Positions 9,121 through 17,915 of a DNA stretch of 60,871 nucleotides are shown one piece after another; positions within the stretch are counted from its first letter, which is position 1; the number at the start of each line of letters is the position of its first letter. Where the stretch lies: NCBI GenBank assembly GCA_903828535.1, contig CAIKMN010000025.1:1-60871 (forward strand), read 5' to 3'. The position numbers and the translations under genes were made by a program. The notes under the pieces are model-generated. The model worked only from the letters and a program-made list of their open reading frames with translations. It was not told the DNA's origin and made no database searches. Source of the stretch: an uncultured Curvibacter sp. Lineage in GTDB: Bacteria > Pseudomonadota > Gammaproteobacteria > Burkholderiales > Burkholderiaceae_C.

Positions 9121-9996
9121 TTACTTTTGACGGGTCAGCACGCGGGCCAGAATGTTCAGCCCCAACACGGCCATGGTGATCAAGAAGACGCCAGCCCAAG
9201 CCAGCTCTTGCCAGTTTTCATAGGGGCTCATGGCGAATTTGAAAATCGTGACGGGCAAGCTGGCCATGGGTTTGCTCAAGTCGGAGTTCCAGAACTGATT
9301 GCTCAGTGCCGTAAACAACAATGGCGCGGTTTCACCCGAAATACGGGCCACTGCCAACAAAATCCCCGTCAACACACCGGCCTGCGCAGAGCGCAAGGTA
9401 ATTTTGGTAATGACCTTCCACTTGGGCGTACCCAAGGCGTAGGAGGCTTCACGCAAACCAGCAGGCACCAAGGCCAGCATGTTCTCCGTGGTTCGGATGA
9501 CCACTGGAATCACGATCAAGGCCAAGGCCAAGACGCCCGCGATGCCCGAGAAACTCTTGAATTGAGCGACCACCAGTGAATAAATGAACAAACCAATCAC
9601 GATGCTGGGCGCCGACAACAAAATGTCGTTGACGAAGCGGGTGGTTTCAGCCAACCAGCCACGGGGTTCGTATTCAGCCAGGTAAATCCCGGCCATGACG
9701 CCAATGGGTGTTCCAATCAAAGTGGCCAAAACCACCATGACCAAAGAACCCCAAATGGCATTGGCCAAACCGCCCACTTCGTTGGGTGGCGGCGTCATCT
9801 GCGTGAAGAGGGCGAGGCTCATGCCGCCCAAACCCAAACGGAAGGTTTCGATCAGAATCCAAATCAACCAAAACACGCCGAAGGCCATGGCGCCCACGGC
9901 CAAAATCAGGGCGACTGTGTTGACGCGGTTGCGGCTGTTGTAGCGCGCTTGACGCTCGGCAGTTGAGTTGACTTTTTGCACAGAAGTTGCACTCAT
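9121..9996 (-). CDS. pstA: Phosphate ABC transporter permease PstA
   Basis: An inner-membrane permease of 291 residues with six predicted helices and the BPD_transp_1 cytoplasmic loop ([21 protein letters not shown], the EAA motif). The first helix begins near residue 28. Its start codon overlaps the pstC stop as ATGA, which implies translational coupling and equal amounts of the two permeases. Confidence 0.97.
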   Translation of the reverse strand: MSATSVQKVNSTAERQARYNSRNRVNTVALILAVGAMAFGVFWLIWILIETFRLGLGGMSLALFTQMTPPPNEVGGLANAIWGSLVMVVLATLIGTPIGVMAGIYLAEYEPRGWLAETTRFVNDILLSAPSIVIGLFIYSLVVAQFKSFSGIAGVLALALIVIPVVIRTTENMLALVPAGLREASYALGTPKWKVITKITLRSAQAGVLTGILLAVARISGETAPLLFTALSNQFWNSDLSKPMASLPVTIFKFAMSPYENWQELAWAGVFLITMAVLGLNILARVLTRQK

Positions 9997-11021
9997 GATT
10001 TGGCCCCTTCAGATTTTTTCAAACGAACCAGCAACAGTTTGGAGAACGCCAAAACCACAAAGGTGATAAAGAAGAGCACCAAGCCCAAGTAAATCAGGGA
10101 GGCTTGGTGCAAGCCAGCGCCGGCTTCAGCGAATTCATTGGCCAAGGCCGAGGTGATGCTGTTGGCGGCTTCAAACACCGACAAAGAGGTCAATTGGTTC
10201 ATGTTACCGATCACGAAGGTGACGGCCATGGTTTCACCCAAGGCACGACCCAAGCCCAGCATGATGGCGCCCAAGACTCCCGTTTTGGTGAAAGGCAACA
10301 CAATCGTGGAAACCACTTCCCAAGTGGTGGCACCCAAACCGTAAGCCGATTCTTTGAGCATCGGCGGGACGACTTCAAACACGTCACGCATCACCGAAGC
10401 AATGAAGGGAATGACCATGATGGCCAAAATAATGCCCGCTGACAAAATACCAATGCCCACTGGGGGGCCTGATACCAAAGCACCCAAATAGGGGATGCCT
10501 TTCAACAAAGACTGCAACGGCGCTTGGACGTATTCAGCCAGGATGGGACCAAACACCATCAAGCCCCACATCCCGTAAACGATAGAGGGCACCGCCGCCA
10601 ACAACTCAATGGCAGTCCCCAAAGGACGCTTCAACCAAGCTGGCGACAGCTCGGTCAAAAACAAAGCAATCCCAAAACTCACCGGGACAGCGATCAACAA
10701 AGCAATGATCGAAGTGGCCAAGGTGCCATAAATCATCACCAAACCACCGAATTCCTGTTGAACAGGATCCCACTGGCTGCGCCACAAAAAGCTCAGCCCA
10801 TATTTGTCAATGGCTGGCCAAGCGCCAATCACCAGAGACACCAAGATGCCGACCAATAAGCCCAACGTCAAATAGGCGGCGCCTTTGGCAAAAAAACCAA
10901 AAATTCGGTCAGCCATCACCCCGGAAATCCAGGGTTGATGGCGCTGAGTTGGACTGGAAGTGGTCATAGATTTCGCTCGGGCAGAGCCCGAGTTCTGTTC
11001 AACAGGAGAGGCAGACGACAT
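9993..11021 (-). CDS. pstC: Phosphate ABC transporter permease PstC
   Basis: The second permease, 342 residues, with about 35 hydrophilic N-terminal residues before helix 1 ([20 protein letters not shown]) and an EAA loop at [20 protein letters not shown]. The ATG at 11021 gives a Ser/Thr-rich N-terminal tail; an in-frame ATG at 10967 is also possible, and neither has a strong ribosome binding site. Lies 14 bases after pstS. Confidence 0.96.
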   Translation of the reverse strand: MSSASPVEQNSGSARAKSMTTSSPTQRHQPWISGVMADRIFGFFAKGAAYLTLGLLVGILVSLVIGAWPAIDKYGLSFLWRSQWDPVQQEFGGLVMIYGTLATSIIALLIAVPVSFGIALFLTELSPAWLKRPLGTAIELLAAVPSIVYGMWGLMVFGPILAEYVQAPLQSLLKGIPYLGALVSGPPVGIGILSAGIILAIMVIPFIASVMRDVFEVVPPMLKESAYGLGATTWEVVSTIVLPFTKTGVLGAIMLGLGRALGETMAVTFVIGNMNQLTSLSVFEAANSITSALANEFAEAGAGLHQASLIYLGLVLFFITFVVLAFSKLLLVRLKKSEGAKS

Positions 11022-11035
11022 GGTGTCCGAGTCGA

Positions 11036-12073
11036 TTACTTGTAAGCGACAGGCTTGCCAGCAGCGTCCTTGATGTCAGCCCAAGACTTGACAATGTGGG
11101 CCTTCACGCTGTCGGGCATGGGCACGTAGTCCAAGCTCAAAGCGGTGGCGTCGCCACTGGTCATGGCCCAATTGAAGAACTTCAAAGCGGTGGTTGCTTG
11201 CTCAGGCTTGTCTTGGACCTTTTGGAACAAGATGAAAGTAGCGCCAGTGATCGGCCAAGCGTCATTGCCCGCTTGGTTGGTCAAGATTTGGTAGAAGCTC
11301 TTGTTCCAATCAGCGCCTGCAGCAGCGGCCTTAAAGGCCACTTCGTCGGGAGAAACAAACTTGCCGGCAGCGTTTTTCATTTGAACGTAGTTCAATTTGT
11401 TTTGCTTGACATAAGAGTACTCAACATAACCAATGGAGTTGGGCAAGCGGGTCAAGAAAGCGGCCACGCCTTCGTTGCCCTTACCACCTGCACCGGTTGG
11501 CCAGTTCACCGCGGTTCCTTCACCCACTTGGGCTTTCCAATCGGGGCTGACCTTGCTCAGGTAGTTGGTAAAGATGAAAGACGTGCCAGAACCATCGGCA
11601 CGGCGCACGGGCGAAATGACATAGTCAGGCAATGCCAAACCAGGGTTCAAAGCCTTAATTTCAGGGTCATTCCATTGGGTCACTTTGCCCAGATAAATGT
11701 TGGCCAACACCTCGCCAGTCAACTTCAATTGACCGGGTTGAATGCCCTTGACGTTGATCACAGGCACCACGCCACCAATGACCGTGGGAAATTGCATCAA
11801 CCCCTTGGTCTTCAAGTCTTCGTCCTTCAAAGGCATGTCGGAAGCGCCGAAATCAACCGTTTTGGCTTCAATTTGCTTCAAACCTGCGCCTGAACCCACC
11901 GATTGGTAATTGATCTTGACCGAGGTGGCCTTGTTGTAGTCGGAGGCCCACTTGGAATACAAAGGTGCAGGGAAACTGGCACCCGCGCCAGTGGCTTCTT
12001 GTTGCGCGAAAGCGCTGCCGAAAGCACTCAAAGTAATCAAGGCAATGCCAGTGATGCGGTGGAATGATGTCAT
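11036..12073 (-). CDS. pstS: Periplasmic phosphate-binding protein PstS
   Basis: The solute-binding subunit, 345 residues. A Sec signal peptide ends at AFGSAFA-QQ (residues 1-23). The mature protein starts [16 protein letters not shown], the phosphate-binding P-loop of the PstS family, and contains the Ser/Asp ligand region ([19 protein letters not shown]) and [16 protein letters not shown]. It is the first gene of the operon, 33 bases after a PhoB-type promoter, with AGAGG about 9 bases before the ATG, so high expression under phosphate starvation is expected. Confidence 0.97.
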   Translation of the reverse strand: MTSFHRITGIALITLSAFGSAFAQQEATGAGASFPAPLYSKWASDYNKATSVKINYQSVGSGAGLKQIEAKTVDFGASDMPLKDEDLKTKGLMQFPTVIGGVVPVINVKGIQPGQLKLTGEVLANIYLGKVTQWNDPEIKALNPGLALPDYVISPVRRADGSGTSFIFTNYLSKVSPDWKAQVGEGTAVNWPTGAGGKGNEGVAAFLTRLPNSIGYVEYSYVKQNKLNYVQMKNAAGKFVSPDEVAFKAAAAGADWNKSFYQILTNQAGNDAWPITGATFILFQKVQDKPEQATTALKFFNWAMTSGDATALSLDYVPMPDSVKAHIVKSWADIKDAAGKPVAYK

Positions 12074-12105
12074 GAGAGGGACCTCTGTTTGTTGATAACC
12101 TTATT

Positions 12106-12139
12106 AATATAAAGGCCCAATATGACAGTTTGGAGACAC
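12106..12139 (-). promoter_or_regulatory. PhoB-dependent promoter of the pst-pho operon
   Basis: On the minus strand bases 12139-12122 read GTGTCTCCAAACTGTCAT, which agrees with the Pho box consensus CTGTCATAAAACTGTCAT at 14 of 18 positions, with the TGTC repeats 11 bp apart. Exactly 10 bases further comes TATATT (12111-12106), a good -10 element. This replaces the -35 element with a Pho box at the spacing known for PhoB-activated promoters. Transcription should begin near 12099. Confidence 0.85.
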
Positions 12140-12190
12140 TTTCGCCGGATTTTTCGGAGAGCCAGAAGCCGAACTCGCCTGCTTTCATGA

Positions 12191-12208
12191 CTGTCATATT
12201 CATGTCAC
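12191..12208 (+). promoter_or_regulatory. Second Pho box, facing ppx
   Basis: CTGTCATATTCATGTCAC on the plus strand matches the Pho box consensus at 13 of 18 positions, including the first eight, with TGTCA repeats 11 bp apart. It points toward ppx. No convincing -10 element lies 10-11 bases downstream, so it may activate ppx weakly, act from a distance on pstS, or not be used. Confidence 0.6.
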
Positions 12209-12294
12209 TAAATATTTTAGGGTTCTAACCGACGCTGTCACGACAAATCAATCAACGGGTGATATGCTGTTCGATTGCTTGCGATGAAGACCCC

Positions 12295-13776
12295 ATGGAA
12301 AACGGAACCTTACTGGCCGCGGTTGACCTCGGCTCCAACAGTTATCGACTTGAAATCGCCCGCTTCGTGCACGGTCAAATCCAGCGGGTCGAATACCTCA
12401 AAGAAAGCATTCGCCAAGGCAGCGGACTGGACGAAGAACGCCGACTGAGGCCCGAGGCCATGCAGGTCGGTTGGGATTGTTTGGCCCGTTTCGGCGAAAG
12501 ATTGGCTGGCTTACAAAAGCACCAAGTTCGTGCAGTGGCCACCCAAACCCTTCGCGAAGCAAAAAACCGCGACGATTTCTTACAACGCGCCAATCAAATT
12601 TTGGGGTTTCCCATTGATGTCATATCCGGCCCCGAAGAAGCGCGCCTGATTTACCAAGGCGTTTCCCGTTTGTTACCCATATCGAACGAGCGCCGCTTGG
12701 TGGTTGATATTGGCGGCCGCTCCACCGAAATGATTCTGGGCCAAGGCTATCATCCCCATGTCATGGCCTCTTACCGAGTGGGCAGCGTGGCTTGGTCCCT
12801 GAAGTATTTTCCGGATGGTTTGTTGACCGAACAAAGCTTTGCCACCGCCGAGGTGGCTGCCAAAGCCGTTCTGGACGAGGCCCTGGACAGCCACAGCCGA
12901 AGTACCTGGGATGTGGCTTATGGCTCGTCGGGCACGGTCGGCGCCGTGGCTGACATCTTGCAAGCGGCGGGTGAGCCCTTTGGCACCGTCAGTCGCCGGG
13001 GCTTGGCTTGGTTGAAAGACCGTCTCATCAAAGCAGGCCATGTCGACAAGGTTCGCATTGAGGGAATGAAGGAAGACCGCCGTCCCGTTTTGGGCGGCGG
13101 CGTCAGTGTTCTGAGCGCCATCTTTGACCTCCTCGACATCGACGTGATGCACGTGGCCCAGGGCGCTTTACGCCAAGGGGTCGTCTATGACTTACTTGAC
13201 CGGGAATTGCCACAAACCGATTTGAGGGCCCAAACCGTTCAGTCCTTACAAGAACGTTTTCAGGTCGATCAAGCCCAAGCAGAACGTGTTTGTCAGGCCG
13301 CCATGGCCTTTCACCATCAGATTGAGCCCAACGGCAACGAGCGCGCTGAACGCAAATTGGGCTGGGTGTCGAGCCTGCACGAAATTGGCTTCCAAATTGC
13401 CCACACGGACTACCACCGGCACGGCGCCTATATTTTGGACAACACCGATGCACCGGGCTTTTCTCTGCCTGAATGGCACCACCTGGGTCAACTTCTGCTG
13501 GGTCACCGCGGCAAGGTCAGAAAGCTCGACACGGATTTTGAAAATGAAGCCTTTGTCAAACAGCTGTTGTGCCTTCGCTTGGCTGTTTTGCTTTGCCATG
13601 CGCGCCGGACGCCTTCCCTGAGTCCGCTTCAGTTGAGCCATCAAGGCAAAACATTCCACCTGAAAGCCAGCACGCAGTGGGCCCAACAGTTTCCACAATC
13701 CGCGCATTTGCTGCGTGAAGAAACCGTCCTTTGGCAAAAAACAGGCTGGGAGTTAGCGCTGGACTTCCATGATTGA
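12295..13776 (+). CDS. ppx: Exopolyphosphatase (Ppx/GppA family)
   Basis: Splits terminal phosphate from polyphosphate, possibly also pppGpp. The 493-residue protein has the actin-like ASKHA fold: phosphate-1 motif AVDLGSNSYRLEIAR at the N-terminus, GPEEARLIYQGV, and phosphate-2 motif LVVDIGGRSTEMILG. The C-terminal half is the HD-like helical domain (FHHQIEPNGNERAERKLGWVSSLHEIG). ATG at 12295 is chosen over the upstream frame because the family starts a few residues before AVDLGSNS. It is divergent from pstS and shares the Pho-box region with it. Confidence 0.95.
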   Translation: MENGTLLAAVDLGSNSYRLEIARFVHGQIQRVEYLKESIRQGSGLDEERRLRPEAMQVGWDCLARFGERLAGLQKHQVRAVATQTLREAKNRDDFLQRANQILGFPIDVISGPEEARLIYQGVSRLLPISNERRLVVDIGGRSTEMILGQGYHPHVMASYRVGSVAWSLKYFPDGLLTEQSFATAEVAAKAVLDEALDSHSRSTWDVAYGSSGTVGAVADILQAAGEPFGTVSRRGLAWLKDRLIKAGHVDKVRIEGMKEDRRPVLGGGVSVLSAIFDLLDIDVMHVAQGALRQGVVYDLLDRELPQTDLRAQTVQSLQERFQVDQAQAERVCQAAMAFHHQIEPNGNERAERKLGWVSSLHEIGFQIAHTDYHRHGAYILDNTDAPGFSLPEWHHLGQLLLGHRGKVRKLDTDFENEAFVKQLLCLRLAVLLCHARRTPSLSPLQLSHQGKTFHLKASTQWAQQFPQSAHLLREETVLWQKTGWELALDFHD

Positions 13777-13781
13777 AACGA

Positions 13782-13796
13782 TTTATACTGTATAAA
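13782..13796. promoter_or_regulatory. 15-bp palindrome over a probable -10 element
   Basis: TTTATAC-T-GTATAAA is a perfect palindrome with one central base. It contains TATACT (13784-13789), a good -10 element, 31 bases before the start of the next gene. An operator that covers a -10 box fits repression, perhaps by the ribbon-helix-helix-like product of that gene; this is inference. Confidence 0.5.
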
Positions 13797-13819
13797 CCAT
13801 TTCACTCTTAAGGAATCTT

Positions 13820-14260
13820 ATGACGACGCTTGAGAAAGCCCCGGCACCTGCAACGCCTAAAACAGCTTCACAACCGGCCCTCAAAATCAAGACAAAAGCA
13901 GTCTCAACGGCCAGCGCCAAACCCGCTGTTCAAGGCGTTGTCAAAGTCAAAAAAACCAAGTTGGTTCGAGACAGTTTCACCATCCCCAAGGACGAATTCG
14001 AAGCCTTGGGCACCATCAAACACCGCGCTCAAGCTGCAGGCCTCGCCATCAAGAAGAGTGAAGTGCTCCGAGCTGGCTTGCGTTTATTGAGTGGCCTGAA
14101 TGACAAAGCCTTGTTGACGGCTTTGAAGGCAGTGCCCACCATCAAGACCGGTCGCCCGAAAAATGAAGACACTGTGGAAGCCCCCAAAACCATAGACAAG
14201 GCCAAAGTGAAGGCCAAAGCCAAGCCGGTTAAAGCAGCTCCGGTGACTGCACAGCCATGA
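13820..14260 (+). CDS. Small basic protein with ribbon-helix-helix-like core, unknown role
   Basis: A 146-residue protein. The centre (about residues 50-95: KLVRDSFTIPKDEFEALGTI, then KKSEVLRAGLRLLSGLND) reads like a ribbon-helix-helix fold: a beta strand, then two helices. It is flanked by Lys/Ala/Pro-rich, presumably disordered tails of the kind seen in nucleoid-associated or granule-associated proteins. A good ribosome binding site (AAGGA) precedes the ATG. It sits 43 bases after ppx and faces sixA-ppk, overlapping the sixA 3' end by 32 bases. The position suggests a link with polyphosphate or phosphate control, but no function is known to me. A palindrome lies over its likely promoter. 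Confidence 0.75.
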   Translation: MTTLEKAPAPATPKTASQPALKIKTKAVSTASAKPAVQGVVKVKKTKLVRDSFTIPKDEFEALGTIKHRAQAAGLAIKKSEVLRAGLRLLSGLNDKALLTALKAVPTIKTGRPKNEDTVEAPKTIDKAKVKAKAKPVKAAPVTAQP

Positions 14261-14690
14261 CCACGGTCTCGACCTGACCTTGACGTTCACGGTGGCGCAG
14301 CCACCAAACAGCGCCTTTGCGAACCGCGCAATTTTGCTGAGGCAGGCCCAATATCAAAGCAGCGGCGGCGCCCAACATGGGCTGGTGGCCCACCACCAAC
14401 ACCGCGCCCTTTTGGGCAGGCCACTGCACCAACTCCAACAAATCTTCGCCGGTGCCACCGGGTAACAACTCAGCCCGGAGTTTGTATTTTCTGCCCAAGG
14501 CCAGAACCGTTTGCTCGGTTCTTTTGGCTGGACTGCACAAGACCCTCAGGCCTTCTGGCAACTGACGATCCAGCCAATGGGCCATGCGCTGGGCTTGTTT
14601 TTCGCCACGGGAGGTCAACATCCGGGCCAAATCGTCACAACCACCTTGAGGTTCGTCTGCTTCAGCGTGTCGCCACAAAATCAAGTCCAT
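14229..14690 (-). CDS. sixA: Phosphohistidine phosphatase SixA
   Basis: A 153-residue histidine-phosphatase-superfamily protein starting MDLILWRHAEADEP, with the catalytic RHA motif (His8), SPAKRTEQTVLAL and the second catalytic His in VLVVGHQPMLG. SixA removes phosphate from histidine-containing phosphotransfer proteins. The ATG at 14690 is preferred since the RHA motif is always close to the N-terminus. It follows ppk by 10 bases, so it is in the same operon, and its end overlaps the convergent gene at 13820-14260. Confidence 0.9.
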   Translation of the reverse strand: MDLILWRHAEADEPQGGCDDLARMLTSRGEKQAQRMAHWLDRQLPEGLRVLCSPAKRTEQTVLALGRKYKLRAELLPGGTGEDLLELVQWPAQKGAVLVVGHQPMLGAAAALILGLPQQNCAVRKGAVWWLRHRERQGQVETVVMAVQSPELL

Positions 14691-14700
14691 TGCCGTTCTC

Positions 14701-16839
14701 CTAATGACGATGACCCAAACTGCCAAATTTGCGCATCAAGGCCTCTTGGGCACTCTTCGCTGGCAAGGATGAGGGCTCCACTTTTTCGTAGCGCCCATGG
14801 CCTTGCAGCGCCCAAGCGTCTCGGTCATCCAGCAAGTAGGCCACCAAACATTCGTCGATTAAACGCTGGCGAAGTTTAGGCTCCGTGACAGGCCAAGCCA
14901 GCTCAATGCGTCTGAGCATGTTGCGGTTCATCCAATCGGCGCTGGATAAATACAAGTGCTCTACTTTGCCCATCCGGAAATAAAAGACACGTGAGTGCTC
15001 TAAAAACCGCCCGATGATGGAGCGAACCCGAATGTTGTCAGACACGCCCGGAACGCCTGCAGGCAAAGTACAAGCACCGCGAACAATGAGGTCGATTTTG
15101 ACGCCGCGCTGCCCTGCGGCCAGCAAAGCACGAATCAGGGGCTCGTCGGTCAAGGTGTTCATCTTCGCCACAATGCGCGCCCCATCTGGGTGGTTGGCGG
15201 CATGGCCCGTCTGGTCGATTAAATCGATCATGCGCTTTTGTAATTGCGTGGGCGCCATGATCAGTTGCTTCAGCTTGGGCAACCTGCTTTGGCTGGCCAA
15301 GTGAGAAAACACCGCATCCATGTCGGCCGTTAACGCCGGTTGGGCCGTGAGGTAGCTGATGTCGGTGTAAAGCTTGGCCGTATTGGGGTTGTAATTGCCC
15401 GTCGACAAATGGCCATAGCGCCGCAACTGGCGGCCTTCGCGGCGCGTGACCAAAAGCATCTTGGCGTGGGTTTTTAGGCCCACCACACCGTAAACCACCT
15501 GGGCGCCGACGGTTTCCAAGGCTTCTGCCCAATTGATGTTGGCCTCTTCGTCAAACCGCGCTTTGAGTTCCACCACCACCGTCACCTCTTTGCCACGGCG
15601 AACCGCTTCGCGCAGGAGGTTCATCATTTCAGAATCAGAGCCCGTACGGTAGACCGTTTGTTTAATGGCCAAGACCTTCGGGTCATTCACGGCCTCCCGC
15701 AAAAAGGCCATGACCCCGTCAAAACTTTCAAATGGCTGGTGAATGGCCACATCACCCAAGGCCAGTTGCTCAAAGAGAGAGACGCCTTGCTGAAGTTGCT
15801 TGGGAAAGCTCGATTTAAATGGGGGAAACAACAAAGAGCGGTCGTTGACCAAATCGATCAACTGCGTCAAGCGCACCAAGTTCACAGGGCCGGGCACGCG
15901 GTACATGGCGCCCTCGGGCAGGTTGAATTGTTTGAGCAAAAAGTCCGACAAGAAAGGCGCGCAATCCGAGGACACTTCCAACCGCACGGCTTGCCCGTAA
16001 TTTCGCTGCGCCAACTCTTTTCGCAAAGCCGTGCGCAAGTTTCGAACTTCATCCTCGTCCACCGCCAAGTCGGAATGACGGGTCACTCGGAATTGCGAAA
16101 ACTCAGTGACTTGCCGCCCGGGGAACAGGTCAGCCAAGTGCGAGCGAATCACGCTGGAGAGCAACACAAAGTGTTTGTGCTCCGAACCACCTTGGTGGGG
16201 CAAGCGAATCACGCGCGGCAAGACCCGGGGCACTTTAACAATGGCGATTTCATTGTCGCGACCAAAGGCGTCATGGCCTTTCAATCGGACAATAAAGTTG
16301 AGCGACTTGTTCGCCACCTGCGGAAAGGGGTGGGATGGGTCCAAACCAATGGGCAGCAACAAGGGCCGAACTTCGCGCTCGAAATAGGACTTGACCCATT
16401 TCTTTTGAACCGAATTTCTTTCAGCATGGGTCAAAATTTTGACCCCACGTGCACTTAATTCGGGTTGCAAATGGTCGTTGTAGATGACGTATTGCTTGGC
16501 CACCAGAGCCGCTGCCTTTTGGGCAAAAAGCTGGAATGTCGAGGCCGTATAGGGTCCTTTGGCTTCTTCTAGCAGGACCGCTGCAATATGGGGTTCGGCG
16601 CGAACTTCAAAAAATTCATCGAGGTTGCTCGACACGATGCACAAGTAACGCAATCGCTCTAACAAAGGCACGTGAGGGTCAGCGGCCCAACTCAGTACCC
16701 GCTCATTGAAGGCCAAAAGGCTGTGGTCACGGTCCAATAAAACCGTTTTAGGGTGTCCGCTGGGATGGCTTGAAGGGGTCAATCGCCCCGCTTCATGGGT
16801 ATTTTTAAGAGGGGATGGATCGTCGGACAAAGGTGGCAT
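14701..16839 (-). CDS. ppk: Polyphosphate kinase 1
   Basis: Makes polyphosphate from ATP. The 712-residue protein has the PPK1 N domain (DRDHSLLAFNERVLSWAADP), a central domain, and two phospholipase-D-like C domains. The autophosphorylated His is in VVGLKTHAKMLLVTRREG, and the second active-site region is LSSADWMNRNMLRRIE. It lies between an olsB-like gene (16 bases upstream) and sixA. Opposite, and in the same neighbourhood, are ppx and the pst-pho operon. Confidence 0.98.
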   Translation of the reverse strand: MPPLSDDPSPLKNTHEAGRLTPSSHPSGHPKTVLLDRDHSLLAFNERVLSWAADPHVPLLERLRYLCIVSSNLDEFFEVRAEPHIAAVLLEEAKGPYTASTFQLFAQKAAALVAKQYVIYNDHLQPELSARGVKILTHAERNSVQKKWVKSYFEREVRPLLLPIGLDPSHPFPQVANKSLNFIVRLKGHDAFGRDNEIAIVKVPRVLPRVIRLPHQGGSEHKHFVLLSSVIRSHLADLFPGRQVTEFSQFRVTRHSDLAVDEDEVRNLRTALRKELAQRNYGQAVRLEVSSDCAPFLSDFLLKQFNLPEGAMYRVPGPVNLVRLTQLIDLVNDRSLLFPPFKSSFPKQLQQGVSLFEQLALGDVAIHQPFESFDGVMAFLREAVNDPKVLAIKQTVYRTGSDSEMMNLLREAVRRGKEVTVVVELKARFDEEANINWAEALETVGAQVVYGVVGLKTHAKMLLVTRREGRQLRRYGHLSTGNYNPNTAKLYTDISYLTAQPALTADMDAVFSHLASQSRLPKLKQLIMAPTQLQKRMIDLIDQTGHAANHPDGARIVAKMNTLTDEPLIRALLAAGQRGVKIDLIVRGACTLPAGVPGVSDNIRVRSIIGRFLEHSRVFYFRMGKVEHLYLSSADWMNRNMLRRIELAWPVTEPKLRQRLIDECLVAYLLDDRDAWALQGHGRYEKVEPSSLPAKSAQEALMRKFGSLGHRH

Positions 16840-16855
16840 AACACTTAAAGAATGA

Positions 16856-17713
16856 CTAAGCGCCCCCTAGAAAATGCTTGCGATAACGTGCTGGCAAATC
16901 CGATAAACGCATGATCATCGGCAGGTCCGCCGTGTTGAAATCGGGGTCCCAAGCGGGAGCGCCCAAAATTTTGGCCCCCAACCGCAAATAACCCCGAATC
17001 AACGCGGGAGGTTCTGCTTCACAGCCCTCCCCTTCGACGCCCAGCTCGTCCACCGGCAAAGGCAAACGGGGCATGACTTGGTATTCTATGGGGGCCAAGT
17101 GCGTTTGGCGCAATTGGTGCCAAATACTGGCCGCCGCCGCCCCCGTCATCACGCCGTTGTGCATCATGGGAACGCTGGCACAACCCAACATGGTGTCCAA
17201 ATCATTTCGAACCATAAAGGTCGCCAAAGCACCCCACAAGGCCATAACAACACCGCCAGTTCGGTGATGAGGATGAACGCAGGCGCGTCCGAGCTCCACC
17301 ATGCGCGAGCGCAATGAGCGCAAGCGGGTGAGGTCAAATTCCATGTCGCTGTAGGTGCTGCCGATGCGCTTCGCTTGAGCAGGGGTCAGGACGCGGTAAG
17401 TGCCCACCACTTGCTGTGTTTGGGTATCGCGCACCAAGAGGTGTTCACAAAAATCATCAAACAAATCGATATCCAAGCCGGGCACAGGGGTGTTGAGACG
17501 GGCACCCATTTCGCTTGAGAAAATATCAAAACGCAGTTTTTGAGCCTCTTTCACTTCGTCTTCATGGCGAGCCCAGCTGACTTGCAAGCCCGCGTCTTTT
17601 TGGCTGGAAGGGCAAACACTGTTCCAAACACGGTGGTTATCCGCAGGGGCGCGGTCGTAGCCATTGGCTCTGGTGGTGTTGTGCTCGACGTGTCTCTCTA
17701 ACATGTTGTTCAC
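16856..17713 (-). CDS. olsB: GNAT acyltransferase, OlsB-like (ornithine lipid synthesis)
   Basis: A 285-residue protein of the OlsB/hemolysin-like GNAT acyltransferase family. Typical motifs are EAQKLRFDIFSSEMGARL, DIDLFDDFCEHLLVRD, VGTYRVLTPAQA, the block MVELGRACVHPHHRTGGVV and IRGYLRLGAKILGAPAWD. OlsB transfers a 3-hydroxyacyl chain from acyl carrier protein to ornithine, the first step to phosphorus-free ornithine lipids. GTG at 17713 is chosen because GGAG stands 5 bases upstream; ATG at 17704 is the alternative. No OlsA-like second acyltransferase is in the window. Being first in an operon with ppk suits a role in phosphate economy, but this is inference. Confidence 0.75.
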   Translation of the reverse strand: MNNMLERHVEHNTTRANGYDRAPADNHRVWNSVCPSSQKDAGLQVSWARHEDEVKEAQKLRFDIFSSEMGARLNTPVPGLDIDLFDDFCEHLLVRDTQTQQVVGTYRVLTPAQAKRIGSTYSDMEFDLTRLRSLRSRMVELGRACVHPHHRTGGVVMALWGALATFMVRNDLDTMLGCASVPMMHNGVMTGAAAASIWHQLRQTHLAPIEYQVMPRLPLPVDELGVEGEGCEAEPPALIRGYLRLGAKILGAPAWDPDFNTADLPMIMRLSDLPARYRKHFLGGA

Positions 17714-17770
17714 CGGTTCTCCAAAATTTCTTTTAATGCTGAAACTTTGGCAGAACACCATGAAACCACT

Positions 17771-17788
17771 GTGTCAGAAAAATGTCTA
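17771..17788 (+). promoter_or_regulatory. Pho-box-like sequence upstream of olsB-ppk-sixA
   Basis: GTGTCAGAAAAATGTCTA agrees with the Pho box consensus at 13 of 18 positions, with TGTC repeats 11 bp apart. It lies 58 bases upstream of the olsB start but on the plus strand, that is, pointing away from olsB. The orientation is wrong for simple activation, so this is a weak call. Confidence 0.3.
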
Positions 17789-17915
17789 TTCCATGACCAA
17801 ACTTAACCCTTAACCCAAGCCCAGCTTCAGGCACATGGGGGACGAAACTGGCTATTGACCGTGGCTTGGCGATCGAACATAAAAGAAGGGTTTAAAGAAG
17901 GAAGTCAAAGGGGGC

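Noticed and set aside
12234-12252. Third Pho box near CTGTCACGACAAATC
   Set aside because: Only one TGTCA half-site is present; the second repeat 11 bases on does not match.
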